64,000 bases of DNA from Nonomuraea sediminis (GTDB lineage Bacteria > Actinomycetota > Actinomycetes > Streptosporangiales > Streptosporangiaceae). Each line of letters starts with the position of its first letter. The first letter of the stretch is position 1. Shown here in pieces: positions 48,640 through 57,500 of the stretch. The stretch spans positions 1,364,001 to 1,428,000 of the forward strand of contig NZ_JAHDTI010000001.1 in NCBI RefSeq assembly GCF_018531495.1, in the 5' to 3' direction. The translations under genes were made by a program, and so were the position numbers. A model generated the notes under the pieces. The model ran no database searches. It had not been told where the DNA came from and was given only the letters and a program-made list of their open reading frames with translations.

Positions 48640-49017
48640 TCAGTTCTGATGGGTTGACGCATCCTTGGCAGGTGTGTCGGCCGGGCCGACGCGTACTGCC
48701 ACGGTGAGCAGAACGGCGGAGTCGTCGATCGCGGTCAGGCTGTGGCGCTCTGGCGGTATGACGAGGAAGTCGCCTGCCTTCCCTTCCCAGGTATGGTGGC
48801 CGCTCGCGAGGCGTACGCGTCCGTGCAACACCTGCAAGGTGGCCTCGCCGGGGCTCTCGTGCTCGTCGAGGCCATGGCCGGCGGCGATCGCGAGCAGCGT
48901 CTGGCGCAAGGAGCGCCCGCGTCCGCCGTGGATGGTGTGGGCACTGCGTCCACTTGTGCTTTGTCGCGCTGTGGTCAAGTGCTCGGCTACCAGAGTGGTC
49001 AGTGAGATCGGCCGCAT
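48640..49017 (-). CDS. Cupin-domain protein
   Basis: A 125-residue single cupin. DEHESPGEATLQVLHGRVRL is motif 1 (Glu/His-rich variant) and GDFLVIPPERHSL is motif 2, with His available for metal. It is the last gene of a four-gene minus-strand operon (ferredoxin, regulator, membrane protein, cupin). Such small cupins bind a metal and may sense or detoxify reactive species; the exact role is unknown. Confidence 0.82.
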   Translation of the reverse strand: MRPISLTTLVAEHLTTARQSTSGRSAHTIHGGRGRSLRQTLLAIAAGHGLDEHESPGEATLQVLHGRVRLASGHHTWEGKAGDFLVIPPERHSLTAIDDSAVLLTVAVRVGPADTPAKDASTHQN

Positions 49018-49042
49018 GACGTGCCTTTCGGTACTGGGTGGT

Positions 49043-49468
49043 TCATGTCACCAGCAGCAGGACGCCGGTGGTGAGCAAGGCTGTGACTTTGACGATCTCC
49101 AGGACGACGTAGGCGTGGTGGCTGCCTGATCGTGGGGCGTCTTCACCGGCGAGGATTCGGTCGGAGCGCCGGGTCAGTCGCGGCCGGATGAGGCTGAGTT
49201 GCGCCCCCAGAATCGTGGCCGCGACGACAGTGGCAGTCATGGCCCGGATCGACGGTGCGCCGATGATGGTCACGACGATGAGCGCCCCAGCGAGGGCAGC
49301 TTCGACGGTGTTGAGGGCGCGGAAGACCAGTCGGCCGATCCCGAGTCCGATCTGCGGGTCCACGCCGGGTGCGCGGAACCTGAGCGGTGCCTCCAGGAAT
49401 GAGATGGCCAGCACCATTCCGAGCCAGGTGAACGTCATGCCGGTGGCGATGGCCAGTACCGGGGTCAT
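49043..49468 (-). CDS. Four-helix membrane protein (141 aa)
   Basis: Hydrophobic segments at about residues 5-25 (MTFTWLGMVLAISFLEAP), 45-65 (LVFRALNTVEAALAGALIVV), 70-90 and 118-140. The overall pattern resembles DUF4149/TMEM205-like proteins (first-helix motif with FLEAPLRF). It lies between regulator and cupin genes with short gaps, so it is probably co-transcribed. Function unknown. Confidence 0.7.
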   Translation of the reverse strand: MTPVLAIATGMTFTWLGMVLAISFLEAPLRFRAPGVDPQIGLGIGRLVFRALNTVEAALAGALIVVTIIGAPSIRAMTATVVAATILGAQLSLIRPRLTRRSDRILAGEDAPRSGSHHAYVVLEIVKVTALLTTGVLLLVT

Positions 49469-49513
49469 CGGCAGGCCCTTCCTTTCTTCAGGTCGTATGG
49501 CCTACGCGGCTGG

Positions 49514-50245
49514 TCATGGCGTGCCGCCCGCTGTCGTGAGGTGCGCGAGGCACAGGTTGGGCTCGGCGAATGGGTCGAGCCGGCCCACCGTCACATCAGC
49601 GCCGAGTGCTTTCATCGCCCCTTGCATGAGTCCGAGGTGCAGCGGGCAGATGACCTTGGCCTGAGTCTCGACCAATTCGAGGAACGGGCAGTGCCGCAGC
49701 CCGATCTGTCTGTGGCCACCCGCTGATCGTTGTTCGGGGGCGAACCCGAGGTCGTCGAGCACGCGTATCAATTGGCGGACCGCCTGCTCCTGCGTGAGGG
49801 GAACCGGCGGAGCCGGTCGATCGATCAAGAAACTGCCCCATGCCCGTCCGGCTTCGGTCGCCCTGGTGACAGGCTCCGGTTCGGTGGCCAGGTTGACGGC
49901 AAGGATCTCGGCCAGCAGGCGATAGTTGCGCGGCCCACCGGGGTCCATCCCCGGCCGCGCCCGGAACGCCAGGGGCGGTCGACCGGGACCCGCCGGTGCG
50001 GCGTGAACCCGCTCGATCTGGCCAGTTTCGGCCAGGGCGTCGAGGTGGAACCGCACTGTGTTGAGATGAATGTCGAGCCGCTCAGCGATATCGGCCACAC
50101 CGAGTGGCGAATCGGATTCGCGAAGCATCGTCAGGATGAGTGATCGACGGCCGGTCACCGGTGCCGCGGGCTGTTCGGCAGATCGTGCGGACGTCGCGCC
50201 GCCTGAGACGTCACCGGCTCCCCGGGCTTTGCGCCGCTCGGCCAT
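49514..50245 (-). CDS. Winged-HTH regulator with Cys/His cluster (SufR-like)
   Basis: A 243-residue regulator. The N-terminal HTH is DeoR/ArsR-like (GVADIAERLDIHLNTVRFHL). The C-terminal part has HCPFLELVETQAKVICPLHL and, further on, LCLAHL, three Cys plus His spaced as in SufR-type iron-sulfur regulators. It is followed by the membrane and cupin genes and preceded by ferredoxin (7-bp gap). It probably binds the 9-7-9 palindrome at 50606-50630 and responds to redox, NO or Fe-S status. Confidence 0.82.
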   Translation of the reverse strand: MAERRKARGAGDVSGGATSARSAEQPAAPVTGRRSLILTMLRESDSPLGVADIAERLDIHLNTVRFHLDALAETGQIERVHAAPAGPGRPPLAFRARPGMDPGGPRNYRLLAEILAVNLATEPEPVTRATEAGRAWGSFLIDRPAPPVPLTQEQAVRQLIRVLDDLGFAPEQRSAGGHRQIGLRHCPFLELVETQAKVICPLHLGLMQGAMKALGADVTVGRLDPFAEPNLCLAHLTTAGGTP

Positions 50246-50252
50246 GGTCGGC

Positions 50253-50597
50253 TCACGCCCCCTGCGGTGGCAGCGCCGCGACCATCTCGGTGTCGGCTCT
50301 CAGCGCACCGAGCTTGGCCGCACCACCCGGCGATCCCAGAGGCGCATCCTGGCCAGGAAGGGTTTCGGTGAAGAACCGATCGTTGTCGGCCAGATAGGCG
50401 CCCAGCGAGTCGGGAAGGTCGTCCTCGTAGTAGATCGCCTCGACCGGGCACACCGGTTCGCACGCGCCACAGTCCACGCACTCGTCCGGCTGGATGTACA
50501 GACTCCGGCCGCCCTCGTAGATGCAGTCGACCGGACACTCCTCCACACACGCCCGGTCCTTCACATCCACGCAGGGGAGCCCGATCACGTAAGTCAT
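50253..50597 (-). CDS. fdxA: 7Fe ferredoxin (FdxA-type)
   Basis: A 114-residue ferredoxin. The N-terminal CVDVKDRACVEECPVDCIY supplies the 3Fe-4S-type ligands and DECVDCGACEPVCPVEAI supplies the 4Fe-4S ligands. The C-terminal tail is slightly longer than the family norm. It shuttles electrons in the cytosol. As the first gene of an operon with an Fe-S-type regulator, it is probably induced under oxidative or nitrosative stress. Confidence 0.93.
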   Translation of the reverse strand: MTYVIGLPCVDVKDRACVEECPVDCIYEGGRSLYIQPDECVDCGACEPVCPVEAIYYEDDLPDSLGAYLADNDRFFTETLPGQDAPLGSPGGAAKLGALRADTEMVAALPPQGA

Positions 50598-50605
50598 GGC
50601 TTGAG

Positions 50606-50630
50606 TTTACACAAAGCGAACTTGTATAAA
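50606..50630. promoter_or_regulatory. 9-7-9 inverted repeat in the divergent promoter
   Basis: TTTACACAA and TTGTATAAA are inverted arms (one mismatch) around AGCGAAC. It lies between the divergent ferredoxin and DUF2249/cupin genes, 9 bases from the ferredoxin ATG and 23 bases from the opposite ATG. The AT-rich arms double as likely promoter elements (TATAAA). A repressor site for the regulator at 49514 is the simplest reading. Confidence 0.68.
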
Positions 50631-50653
50631 TAGGGCTGACGAGAGGAAACACC

Positions 50654-51247
50654 ATGTCCGACCAGGAACTCGACGTACGACCGCTACGCAAGCCCGACAA
50701 GCACCCCCGAATCTTCCAGGAGTTCGACAGCCTCGCCGTCGGCGAGTCCTTCGTGCTGGTCAACAACCACGACCCGAAACATCTGCGGCAAGAGTTCGAA
50801 CTCGACCACCCAGGCGCCTACGGCTGGGACTATCTCGACAAGGGGACGGAGGCCTGGCGGATCCGGATCAGTAAACTCGCCTCCACCCCGTTGCCGCGGA
50901 TCCTGGCCGACGCCCACGCCGTCGCCGCCGGCCCCCACGACCCCGACACGGCGGGTGCGGTGTGGAAACTGCAGATGAGCCGGCGCGACCTCGACTCCAA
51001 CATCATCCACCTGCAACCCAACGCCACCATCGAGGCGCACGCGGGGCCCGATCTCGACGTCCTGCTCCTCGTACTCAGCGGAGCCGGTGAGCTGGAAACC
51101 GAACTCAACGCGCTCACCCTGCGCCCCGAATCACTCGTCTGGCTGCCCCGGCACTCGCGACGCAGGTTCACCGCTGGGGCGAACGGCCTGACCTACCTCA
51201 CCGTCCACCAACGACGCCAGCCACTGGTCCTCGACGTCGCCAGCTGA
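50654..51247 (+). CDS. DUF2249-like domain plus cupin protein
   Basis: A 197-residue two-domain protein. Residues about 5-85 (DVRPLRKPDKHPRIFQEFDS, ESFVLVNNHDPKHLRQEFEL, GAYGWDYLDKGTEAWRIRIS) match the DUF2249 domain associated with nitrogen-oxide metabolism and hemerythrin-like proteins. Residues about 105-190 form a cupin (NATIEAHAGPDLDVLLLVLS). The start follows GAGAGG. It is divergent from the ferredoxin operon across a palindrome, so both are probably one regulon. Confidence 0.83.
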   Translation: MSDQELDVRPLRKPDKHPRIFQEFDSLAVGESFVLVNNHDPKHLRQEFELDHPGAYGWDYLDKGTEAWRIRISKLASTPLPRILADAHAVAAGPHDPDTAGAVWKLQMSRRDLDSNIIHLQPNATIEAHAGPDLDVLLLVLSGAGELETELNALTLRPESLVWLPRHSRRRFTAGANGLTYLTVHQRRQPLVLDVAS

Positions 51248-51328
51248 AGCTGAACCGACAGATCGGCCACCCGCCGTACGGCCGAGCACGGCCAGCGGAG
51301 GAGAAGCACCTCACAGAAACGATGAACG

Positions 51329-52180
51329 ATGGAACATACGCCGCAACGCGCCTCACATGAGCGGCGCGACACCCAAGCACCACTGGATGAACGCTCCGAC
51401 GCGGACATCCAAGGGCACCGGCTACTGGCGCGACTGGGCAAGCATGTCCTCCGCCCTGGCGGCGCCGAGCTCACGAAGATCCTCCTGGCGTGGGCCGGCG
51501 TGACCGGGGCCGATGTCATCGAACTCGCGCCCGGCCGGGGACTGACCGCACGCGAGATCATCGACCTGCGTCCGCGCTCCTACGTCGGCATCGACAGCGA
51601 TCCGCAGGCAGTCGACGCGGTACGCGGTATCGTCGCCGAACACGGCACCGTAGCTGTGGCCGATGCCGCAGCCACCGGACTCCCCGACGGATCCGCCGAC
51701 GTCGTCCTGGGTGAGGCCATGCTCACCATGCAGGGTGACAAGGCGAAGAACGCCATCGTCGCCGAAGCGGCACGCATCCTGCGCCCCGGTGGGGGTTACG
51801 CGATCCACGAACTCGGGTTGACACCTGACGCCTTGCCCGGCGATGTGAAAGCCAGAATCCGACAGACCCTCGCCCGCTCGATCAAGGTGAACGCACGCCC
51901 CTACACCATCGCCGAATGGCGATCCCTGCTCGAAAGCCACGGCCTCGTCGTCGAACACGTCGCCACTGCAGCCATGGCCCTCCTGCAGCCACGGCGGCTG
52001 GCTGCCGACGAAGGGGTATGCGGTGCCGCCCGCTTCGCCAAGAACCTGCTCACCCACCCCGACGCCCGTAGGAGAGTGCTCTCCATACGACGCGCGTTCC
52101 GAACCCATCGGAACTACCTGATCGGCGTCGCTATCGTTGCTCGCAAAACCGGCACACGCGCGCCAAGGGCCGCAACCTAA
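51329..52180 (+). CDS. Class I SAM-dependent methyltransferase
   Basis: A 283-residue methyltransferase. Motif I is DVIELAPGRGLTAREIIDL, strand 2 ends in YVGIDSDPQAVDAVRG, and motif IV/V regions are VLGEAMLTMQ and ILRPGGGYAIHELGL. The C-terminal ~90 residues are a family-specific helical part. It is 81 bp downstream of the DUF2249/cupin gene on the same strand and may be co-regulated. Substrate unknown; arsenite-type Cys residues are not apparent. Confidence 0.8.
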   Translation: MEHTPQRASHERRDTQAPLDERSDADIQGHRLLARLGKHVLRPGGAELTKILLAWAGVTGADVIELAPGRGLTAREIIDLRPRSYVGIDSDPQAVDAVRGIVAEHGTVAVADAAATGLPDGSADVVLGEAMLTMQGDKAKNAIVAEAARILRPGGGYAIHELGLTPDALPGDVKARIRQTLARSIKVNARPYTIAEWRSLLESHGLVVEHVATAAMALLQPRRLAADEGVCGAARFAKNLLTHPDARRRVLSIRRAFRTHRNYLIGVAIVARKTGTRAPRAAT

Positions 52181-52545
52181 GCTGATCCAGTTCGCCATGT
52201 GGGTCCATCGCCGCCACGACGACTCCCCGTCAGCCGCTCGCGCTCTGGAGGAGACGGTCGTCATCGAGCGAGCGTCAACCAAGGCCGAGGTGTTCGACTC
52301 CTCTCGTGCCGTTACCTGCGCGGGTGAAGCTGACCCGTTCGCCGAACTCGATCGCCGGACGCGCGAAGGGGTGGCCGCCACCCAGCGCGCCTCCTACGCG
52401 GCAGCTGGCCATGCGGCCTACGTGATCCAGCGCAGTCTGCGGCTCACCTCCAAGCCGTTGTACGGCGCCGCCTACGCCCAAGCCTTGACCACCTGGTGGA
52501 CACAGCGACCGAGCAGATTCGCACCCAGCGCCTGTTCGCCCAACA

Positions 52546-52574
52546 CTGCGCCTGCCGAAAACTACATCCATGCA
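52546..52574 (+). repeat. Solo IS end, matching 34698-34726
   Basis: The two 29-base sites agree at all but two positions (core GCCGAAAA-N-TACATCCATGCA). At the other site the segment directly follows the transposase stop codon, so this is probably an orphan IS terminus. Confidence 0.6.
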
Positions 52575-52778
52575 CGTCAAGCAGGCTGAGCATCACATCC
52601 GAGACCAACCGCAAGGAGCCCTCACTCGCGGACGGAAATCGATGGCCGAGGCTGCTCAGCGGCTGCTCATATGCGTTCGATCTGCGTAGACCACTTGGGC
52701 CTCATCGCGAAAGCATGGCCCTAGGCAGCAGTCCCGACAGGGACAAATAGCACAAAGTGTCGATGGTCAAGCACGCAT

Positions 52779-52797
52779 GGTTGCTCGGTGATTGCTC
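52779..52797 (-). repeat. Integrase-tail sequence echo
   Basis: The plus-strand bases GGTTGCTCGGTGATTGCTC match 34636-34654 except for one base. On the minus strand both encode an E-Q-(P/S)-P-S-N tail. It may be the end of a second, lost integrase gene. Confidence 0.45.
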
Positions 52798-52915
52798 GCG
52801 TGAACGCGATACGGCGCGGCACGCATCGGCACTGACCGGCACGACGACGGGGAGAATCCCGCTCACAGCGACACAAAACAACACTCCACGACACCGGACG
52901 ACACCAAAGGAACCG

Positions 52916-52937
52916 ACTCATAATCCGTAAGTTCAAG
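52916..52937 (+). other. att-like core
   Basis: ACTCATAATCCGT is identical to the anticodon-loop part of the tRNA fragment at 34523, and TTCAAG follows after three bases, as if the T-stem had been deleted. It could be a degraded second attachment site bounding 34.5-52.9 kb, but short identity could also be chance. Confidence 0.4.
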
Positions 52938-53263
52938 ACCGGTGCCTCAGACACCGTCAACCCGCGTCTCATCCCATGTCCGGGACGCGACCCGTTTGGC
53001 TGGCGCAGTCCTGATTGGCCCTCAGCTCCCGAACGTGTCTCCGCCGCCAGGTAGCTGATCTACGGGTCTTCGGAGGCTCGCCCGAAGAGGGCCGGGAATG
53101 AGCTGGACCTGATCGGGATCCGACAGTCCTGCCCATTGCTGGCAACGCAAATGATCGAGTTGGGTGGGCAGGACGGTGAAGACAATTCCGGACGGATCGT
53201 GATCCTGCCCGTGTGGGGCTCAATAATAGGATTCGGTGTTTGACCTGCCGGTTCTCGTCGGTT

Positions 53264-53690
53264 TCAGCTGGCGACCTGGTACTCGTTGATGAGGCCGCCG
53301 AGGATGGAGCCGCGGTGGACTCGGTGGCCGGCCAGGTCGATGGGGGTTGGCGGTCCGGTTTCGGCTTGCAACGGGGACAACTGTCCGATGCCGCGGTGAG
53401 GCCGAGCCGTGTTGTAGTGCTCCAGGTAGCGGGTGAGGGTTCGGCGTAGATGGCGCTCGTTGAGGATGAGCATCCTGTCCAGGAGGTCGCGGCGTAGGGT
53501 GCCGATCATCCTTTCGCAGTGCGCGTTCGCCTTCGGGGCCTGCGGTGGGCTCTTGATGACGCGCAAGCCGGCGTCGGCGAAGACCGCATCGAAGGCATCG
53601 GTGAACTGGCCGCCACGGTTGCGGATCAAGAACTTCAGCTTCGTCATGTCGATGGCGATGTCGATGAGGCAGCTGCGGGCGCCCTATGAC
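53264..53690 (-). pseudogene. rve-type transposase C-terminal fragment inside the aldo/keto reductase gene
   Basis: KLKFLIRNRGGQFTDAFDAV, QAPKANAHCERMIGTLRRDL and YNTARPHRGIGQLSPLQAE are the catalytic C-terminus of the transposase, ending GGLINEYQVAS and a stop at 53264. The N-terminal two-thirds are absent. The fragment abuts the truncated aldo/keto reductase frame near 53685-53690. Confidence 0.8.
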
Positions 53691-54497
53691 GACGCTGTGG
53701 ACGGCCGGGTGCGCCGGCGGCAGCTGGACGGCGGCGGCCTTGAGCGGCACGCCGTGTGCCGCGCAGTGCTCCCGCAACGCGACGGCCCTCTCCAGCACCG
53801 CCTCGGGCGCGGAGGCGTAGTTGTACTTCGCGCCGGGTCGGGGGTCGGCGAGCAGCCCCGAGTTGTAGATCCCGCCGACGATGACGCCGACGCCGTGGTC
53901 CAAGCAGAGCGGCAGCAGGTCCCGCAGCGCGGGCTGTTCCAGCAGGGTGTCCCGCCCCGCGATCAGGACGTAGTCGATGCCGGTGTCCGGGACGAACTGG
54001 GTGAGCAGCCCGCTGTCGTTCATGCCGACGCCGACGGCCCGGATCACCCCCGCGGTGCGCAGCGCCAGCAGTTCCTGAAGCGCCTCGTCGAGCGCGGGGC
54101 CGAGGTGGTCGTCGGGATCGTGGATGTGGACGAGGTCCACGGCGTCCACGCCGAGCCGGTCCAGGCTCGCCGCGAGCGAGGCCGCGACCCCCTTCGCGGA
54201 GAAGTCGGGATGCTCCGCGCCGTCGTCGTCGAGCAGCCAGCCGACCTTCGTGGAGATGACCACCTCTGTCCTGTCGGCGTCGCGCAGCGCCCGGCCCAGG
54301 CGACGCTCGGCCAGTCCGGCACCGTAACGGGGAGCCACGTCGAACAGCCTGATGCCGAGGTCGAGGGCGCGGTGCACCGTGGACAGCGCCTGCGCATCGG
54401 TGAGCCGCTCGTACAGGTCGCCGATCGGCGCGCAGCCGAGGCCGAAGGCGGGCAGGTCAAGGGGGTTGGGCCGTTGTGGCGGGCCGAGGCTCGTCAC
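53685..54497 (-). pseudogene. Aldo/keto reductase, 3'-truncated by IS fragment
   Basis: The N-terminal 270 residues are typical of the aldose/L-fucose dehydrogenase-like AKR branch: AFGLGCAPIGDLYERLTDAQ, FDVAPRYGAGLAERRLGRAL (catalytic Asp/Tyr), VVISTKVGWLL and DAVDLVHIHDPDDH. Homology stops at AVHSVVIG, where the last cofactor-binding helices should follow; the frame then reads IS DNA as low-complexity His/Arg. It is the distal gene of the sugar operon and probably inactive. Confidence 0.82.
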
Positions 54498-54588
54498 CGT
54501 GTCTCCTCGTCAGGGCGGGCTGGAACGTGCGCGGTGGGCGGGGAGGCCGCCGGCTCATGCCTGGCGGGCGGCCTCCCCGATCGGTCGC

Positions 54589-57500
54589 TCAGACGGCGAC
54601 CAGGTCGAACTCCTCCCACGGGCCGATGGCGGTGCGGTTGGCGATCAGGGGCGACGCGCCGGCGTCGGCAGCGGTCACGTAGCGGTCGTTGGACAGCGAC
54701 TTCAGGCTGACGCTGCCGTCCGCGTTGCGGATCAGCTTGTACGTCTCCCACGGGCCGACGGCGGTGCGGTTGGCGATCAGCGGGGACGCACCGCCGTTGT
54801 CAGCGCACACGTACTTTCCGTTCGCGTGCGCGCGCAGCGCGATGTCGCCGTTGCCCTTGTCGATCACGTCGAACACGCTCCACTGGCCGACGGACGAGCT
54901 GTTGGCGATCAGCGCGGACGCGCCGCCGCTTGCCGCCGTGACGTACGCGCCGTTCGCGTGCGCCCGCAGGACCACACCGGTCTTGGCCGCGCCGTCGTCA
55001 TATACCTGGAGCGAGTACAGGGAGTAACCCCACGACGTGCCGCGGGCGGTCCCGTACATCCGGACGTAGCGTCCGCCGGCGGTGAACCCGCTCAGCGTGT
55101 CGGTGCCGCCCGATCCCCCGGTGCGCGTGGCTACGGTGGTCCAGGTGGTGCCGTCGTTCGAGGTCTGGATCTGGTAGTCCTTGCCGTACGCGGCCTCCCA
55201 CGCCAGCACCACCCGGTTGAAGGTCTTCACCGACCCGAGGTCGACCTGAAGCCAGGTCGGGTCGGCGTACTGGCTGGACCAGCGGGTGGCCGGGTTACCG
55301 TCGGTGGCGTTCGAGGCCGGGAACGACGATGTCTCCACGGTGGAAGCGGTGGCCGGCGCGTTCTGCGCCAGGTCGATCGACGGACCGGGCAGTGCGGGGG
55401 CGGTTCCGGTGCCGGTGCCACCGTGGACGGAGACCCGGTCGTAGAAGGTGATGCCCTTGCCGTCGGCGTTGCCCAGTTCCAGACGGCTCACGCCGGCGAG
55501 CCCGCCGACCGTGCCGACGACGGTGCCGTCGATCGAGACCGTGGCGCCGGTCCCGCCGGTGTAGTCCCAGGTGAACCGGTGCCAGCCGTAGGTGCGCGGC
55601 ACGGTGGTGGCCGTCTGCGTCGAACCGTTCTGCAGGACGTAGGCCGTAGAGCTCACCGCGGTGTCCACGCCGAGGCCGACGACGCGCTGCCCGTCGTCCG
55701 CGCGGGCGAACGACCTGACCGTGGTCGGCCGGGGAACCCCCGAGTTGTACGTCGCCAGAACCGAGCTCTGCCGGTCGAAGAAGTCGACGGTGACGATCCG
55801 CTGCAGCGGCTGGCCGAAGTCGCGGACGAGGACAGGCTTGGCCCCGGACGGAGAGTTGTCGCTGTCGAGCTGCAGGGACCGCTTGCCGCCGAGGACGCCC
55901 TCGGCGATGAACTCCGTGGAGATCTGCGGCGCCGCGCCGCGGTAGGTCCACTTCGTCAGATCGAGCCCGGACTCGAAGGCGTCCTGGAAGTAGACGTTCG
56001 ACGGCGGAACCGGAGTGGTCACCTGCGGCCTGTACCCGCTCGGGAACGACGCCGTCAGCCCGATGTTCGCGTAGTCCATCTTGGTGTCGTCGAACGTGGC
56101 CAGCTGGTTGACGGCCGAGCCGTAGTCGATGTTCGTGTTCGTGAGGCTGATGACGTCCGAGTACTGCTCGATCGTCATCAGCTCGGCGTTGAAGTTCTGC
56201 GGATTGACGGCCTTCAGATTGCTGATCGTGAAACCGGAGCAGCCCATGTCGAGGTTGAGGTCGTTGGGCGCGTAGTCGGCCATGGACGGGTTCGCGCCGA
56301 CGTCGTCGATCAGCATCTGGTCGATGGTGTTGACCCGGTTCGCGGTGGCACCGTCGGTGCCCCGGTAGAGCATCGCGCAGAAGAACCCGCCGTCGTCGCC
56401 GCCGTCCTGCTGGAGGTCGTGCAGGTAGTTGCGGGTGAAGACGTTGTGGTGGGCGTACAGGTCCGTCATCCGGTTGTAGCCCTTGTCGTTGGGTGTCGCG
56501 GTCCCGGTGTTGCGGGGCCAGCCGCCCATGATGAACAGCCCGCGGCGTGGGGAGTTGTAGATCTCGTTGTTTGACACCGTGGTGGCGGTGGCGTTGTTGA
56601 TCGTGATGCCGGCGGTCTGGCCGACGAGCTGTCCGACGTCGTGGATCAGGCTGTTGGTCACCGTGTTGTCGGTGGTGTACCCGTTGCCGGAGGCGTCTCC
56701 GCCTGTTCCGGGGTATCCGCCTTCGACGTTGACGCCGCCGTGCCCGGTGGCCTCGATGAGGGAGTTCGAGACCGTGACATGGTCGACGCCGAGGTAGAGC
56801 TCGACGCCGAACATCCCGGCGTTCTTGATGTGCGCGTTCGTCACCGTGATGCGGCTGGCGTTCGTCATCACGATGTTGCCGGTCTGGAACTCCACCCGCT
56901 CGGTGGACTCGCTGTAGGACGGCAGGGTGGCGCCGGCCGCCTCCGGCGGGTAGGTGCCCATGCCAGCGCCGGCGTCGCCCCAGTTCCAGCCGTAGGAGTA
57001 GTAGTCGGGGAAGTCCGTGCCCTCGAACGCCAGACCGTCGAAGGTGATGTTCGACGCCTGGTTCGTCCGCGAGGCCCCGGCGACCCGGAGGATGCTCTCG
57101 GTCGTGGGGACGACGATCGACTGCTGGTTGGGGTCGGCCCCGTTCACGGGGTAGTAGTAGAGGTCGCCGGTCGTCTTGTTGTAGTAGTACTCCCCCGGCG
57201 CGTCAAGGAAGCCCAGGTTGCCCTGCACGAAGTAGCGCGATCCGCTCGCCATCGGGTACTTGGGCCGGTTGAGCTCGGGATGCCCGGCGACCGCCTTGAA
57301 GGCGAAGGTGCGGGTGGACGTGGTGACCGACCCGAGGGGGATGGTGTCGGTCATCCAGGCCTTGCCGTAGTCCCAGGCGACGAGCTGGGCGTCGAGCTGG
57401 CCGGCCTGCTGCGCGCCGGTCAGCCCCTTGATGGAGGCAGAGGTGGTGGGCAGGTCGGTGGCGCTGTAGACCAGGCTGGTCATGCCGCCGCCGGTCGCGT

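Larger units (their letters stand above)
52181..53263. other. Gene-poor kilobase with element relics
   Basis: It contains an uncertain plus-strand frame (from 52197, about 120 residues, FAELDRRTREGVAATQRASY) without a known family. It also holds an IS-end copy (52546-52574), an integrase-tail echo (52779-52797) and an att-like core (52916-52928). From 52940 to 53220 I see nothing recognisable. Confidence 0.4.

Noticed and set aside
53220..54497. A 425-residue aldo/keto reductase read through to 53220
   Set aside because: After about residue 270 the frame reads antisense-like, His/Arg/Pro-rich sequence across a transposase gene in another frame; the real protein homology ends there.
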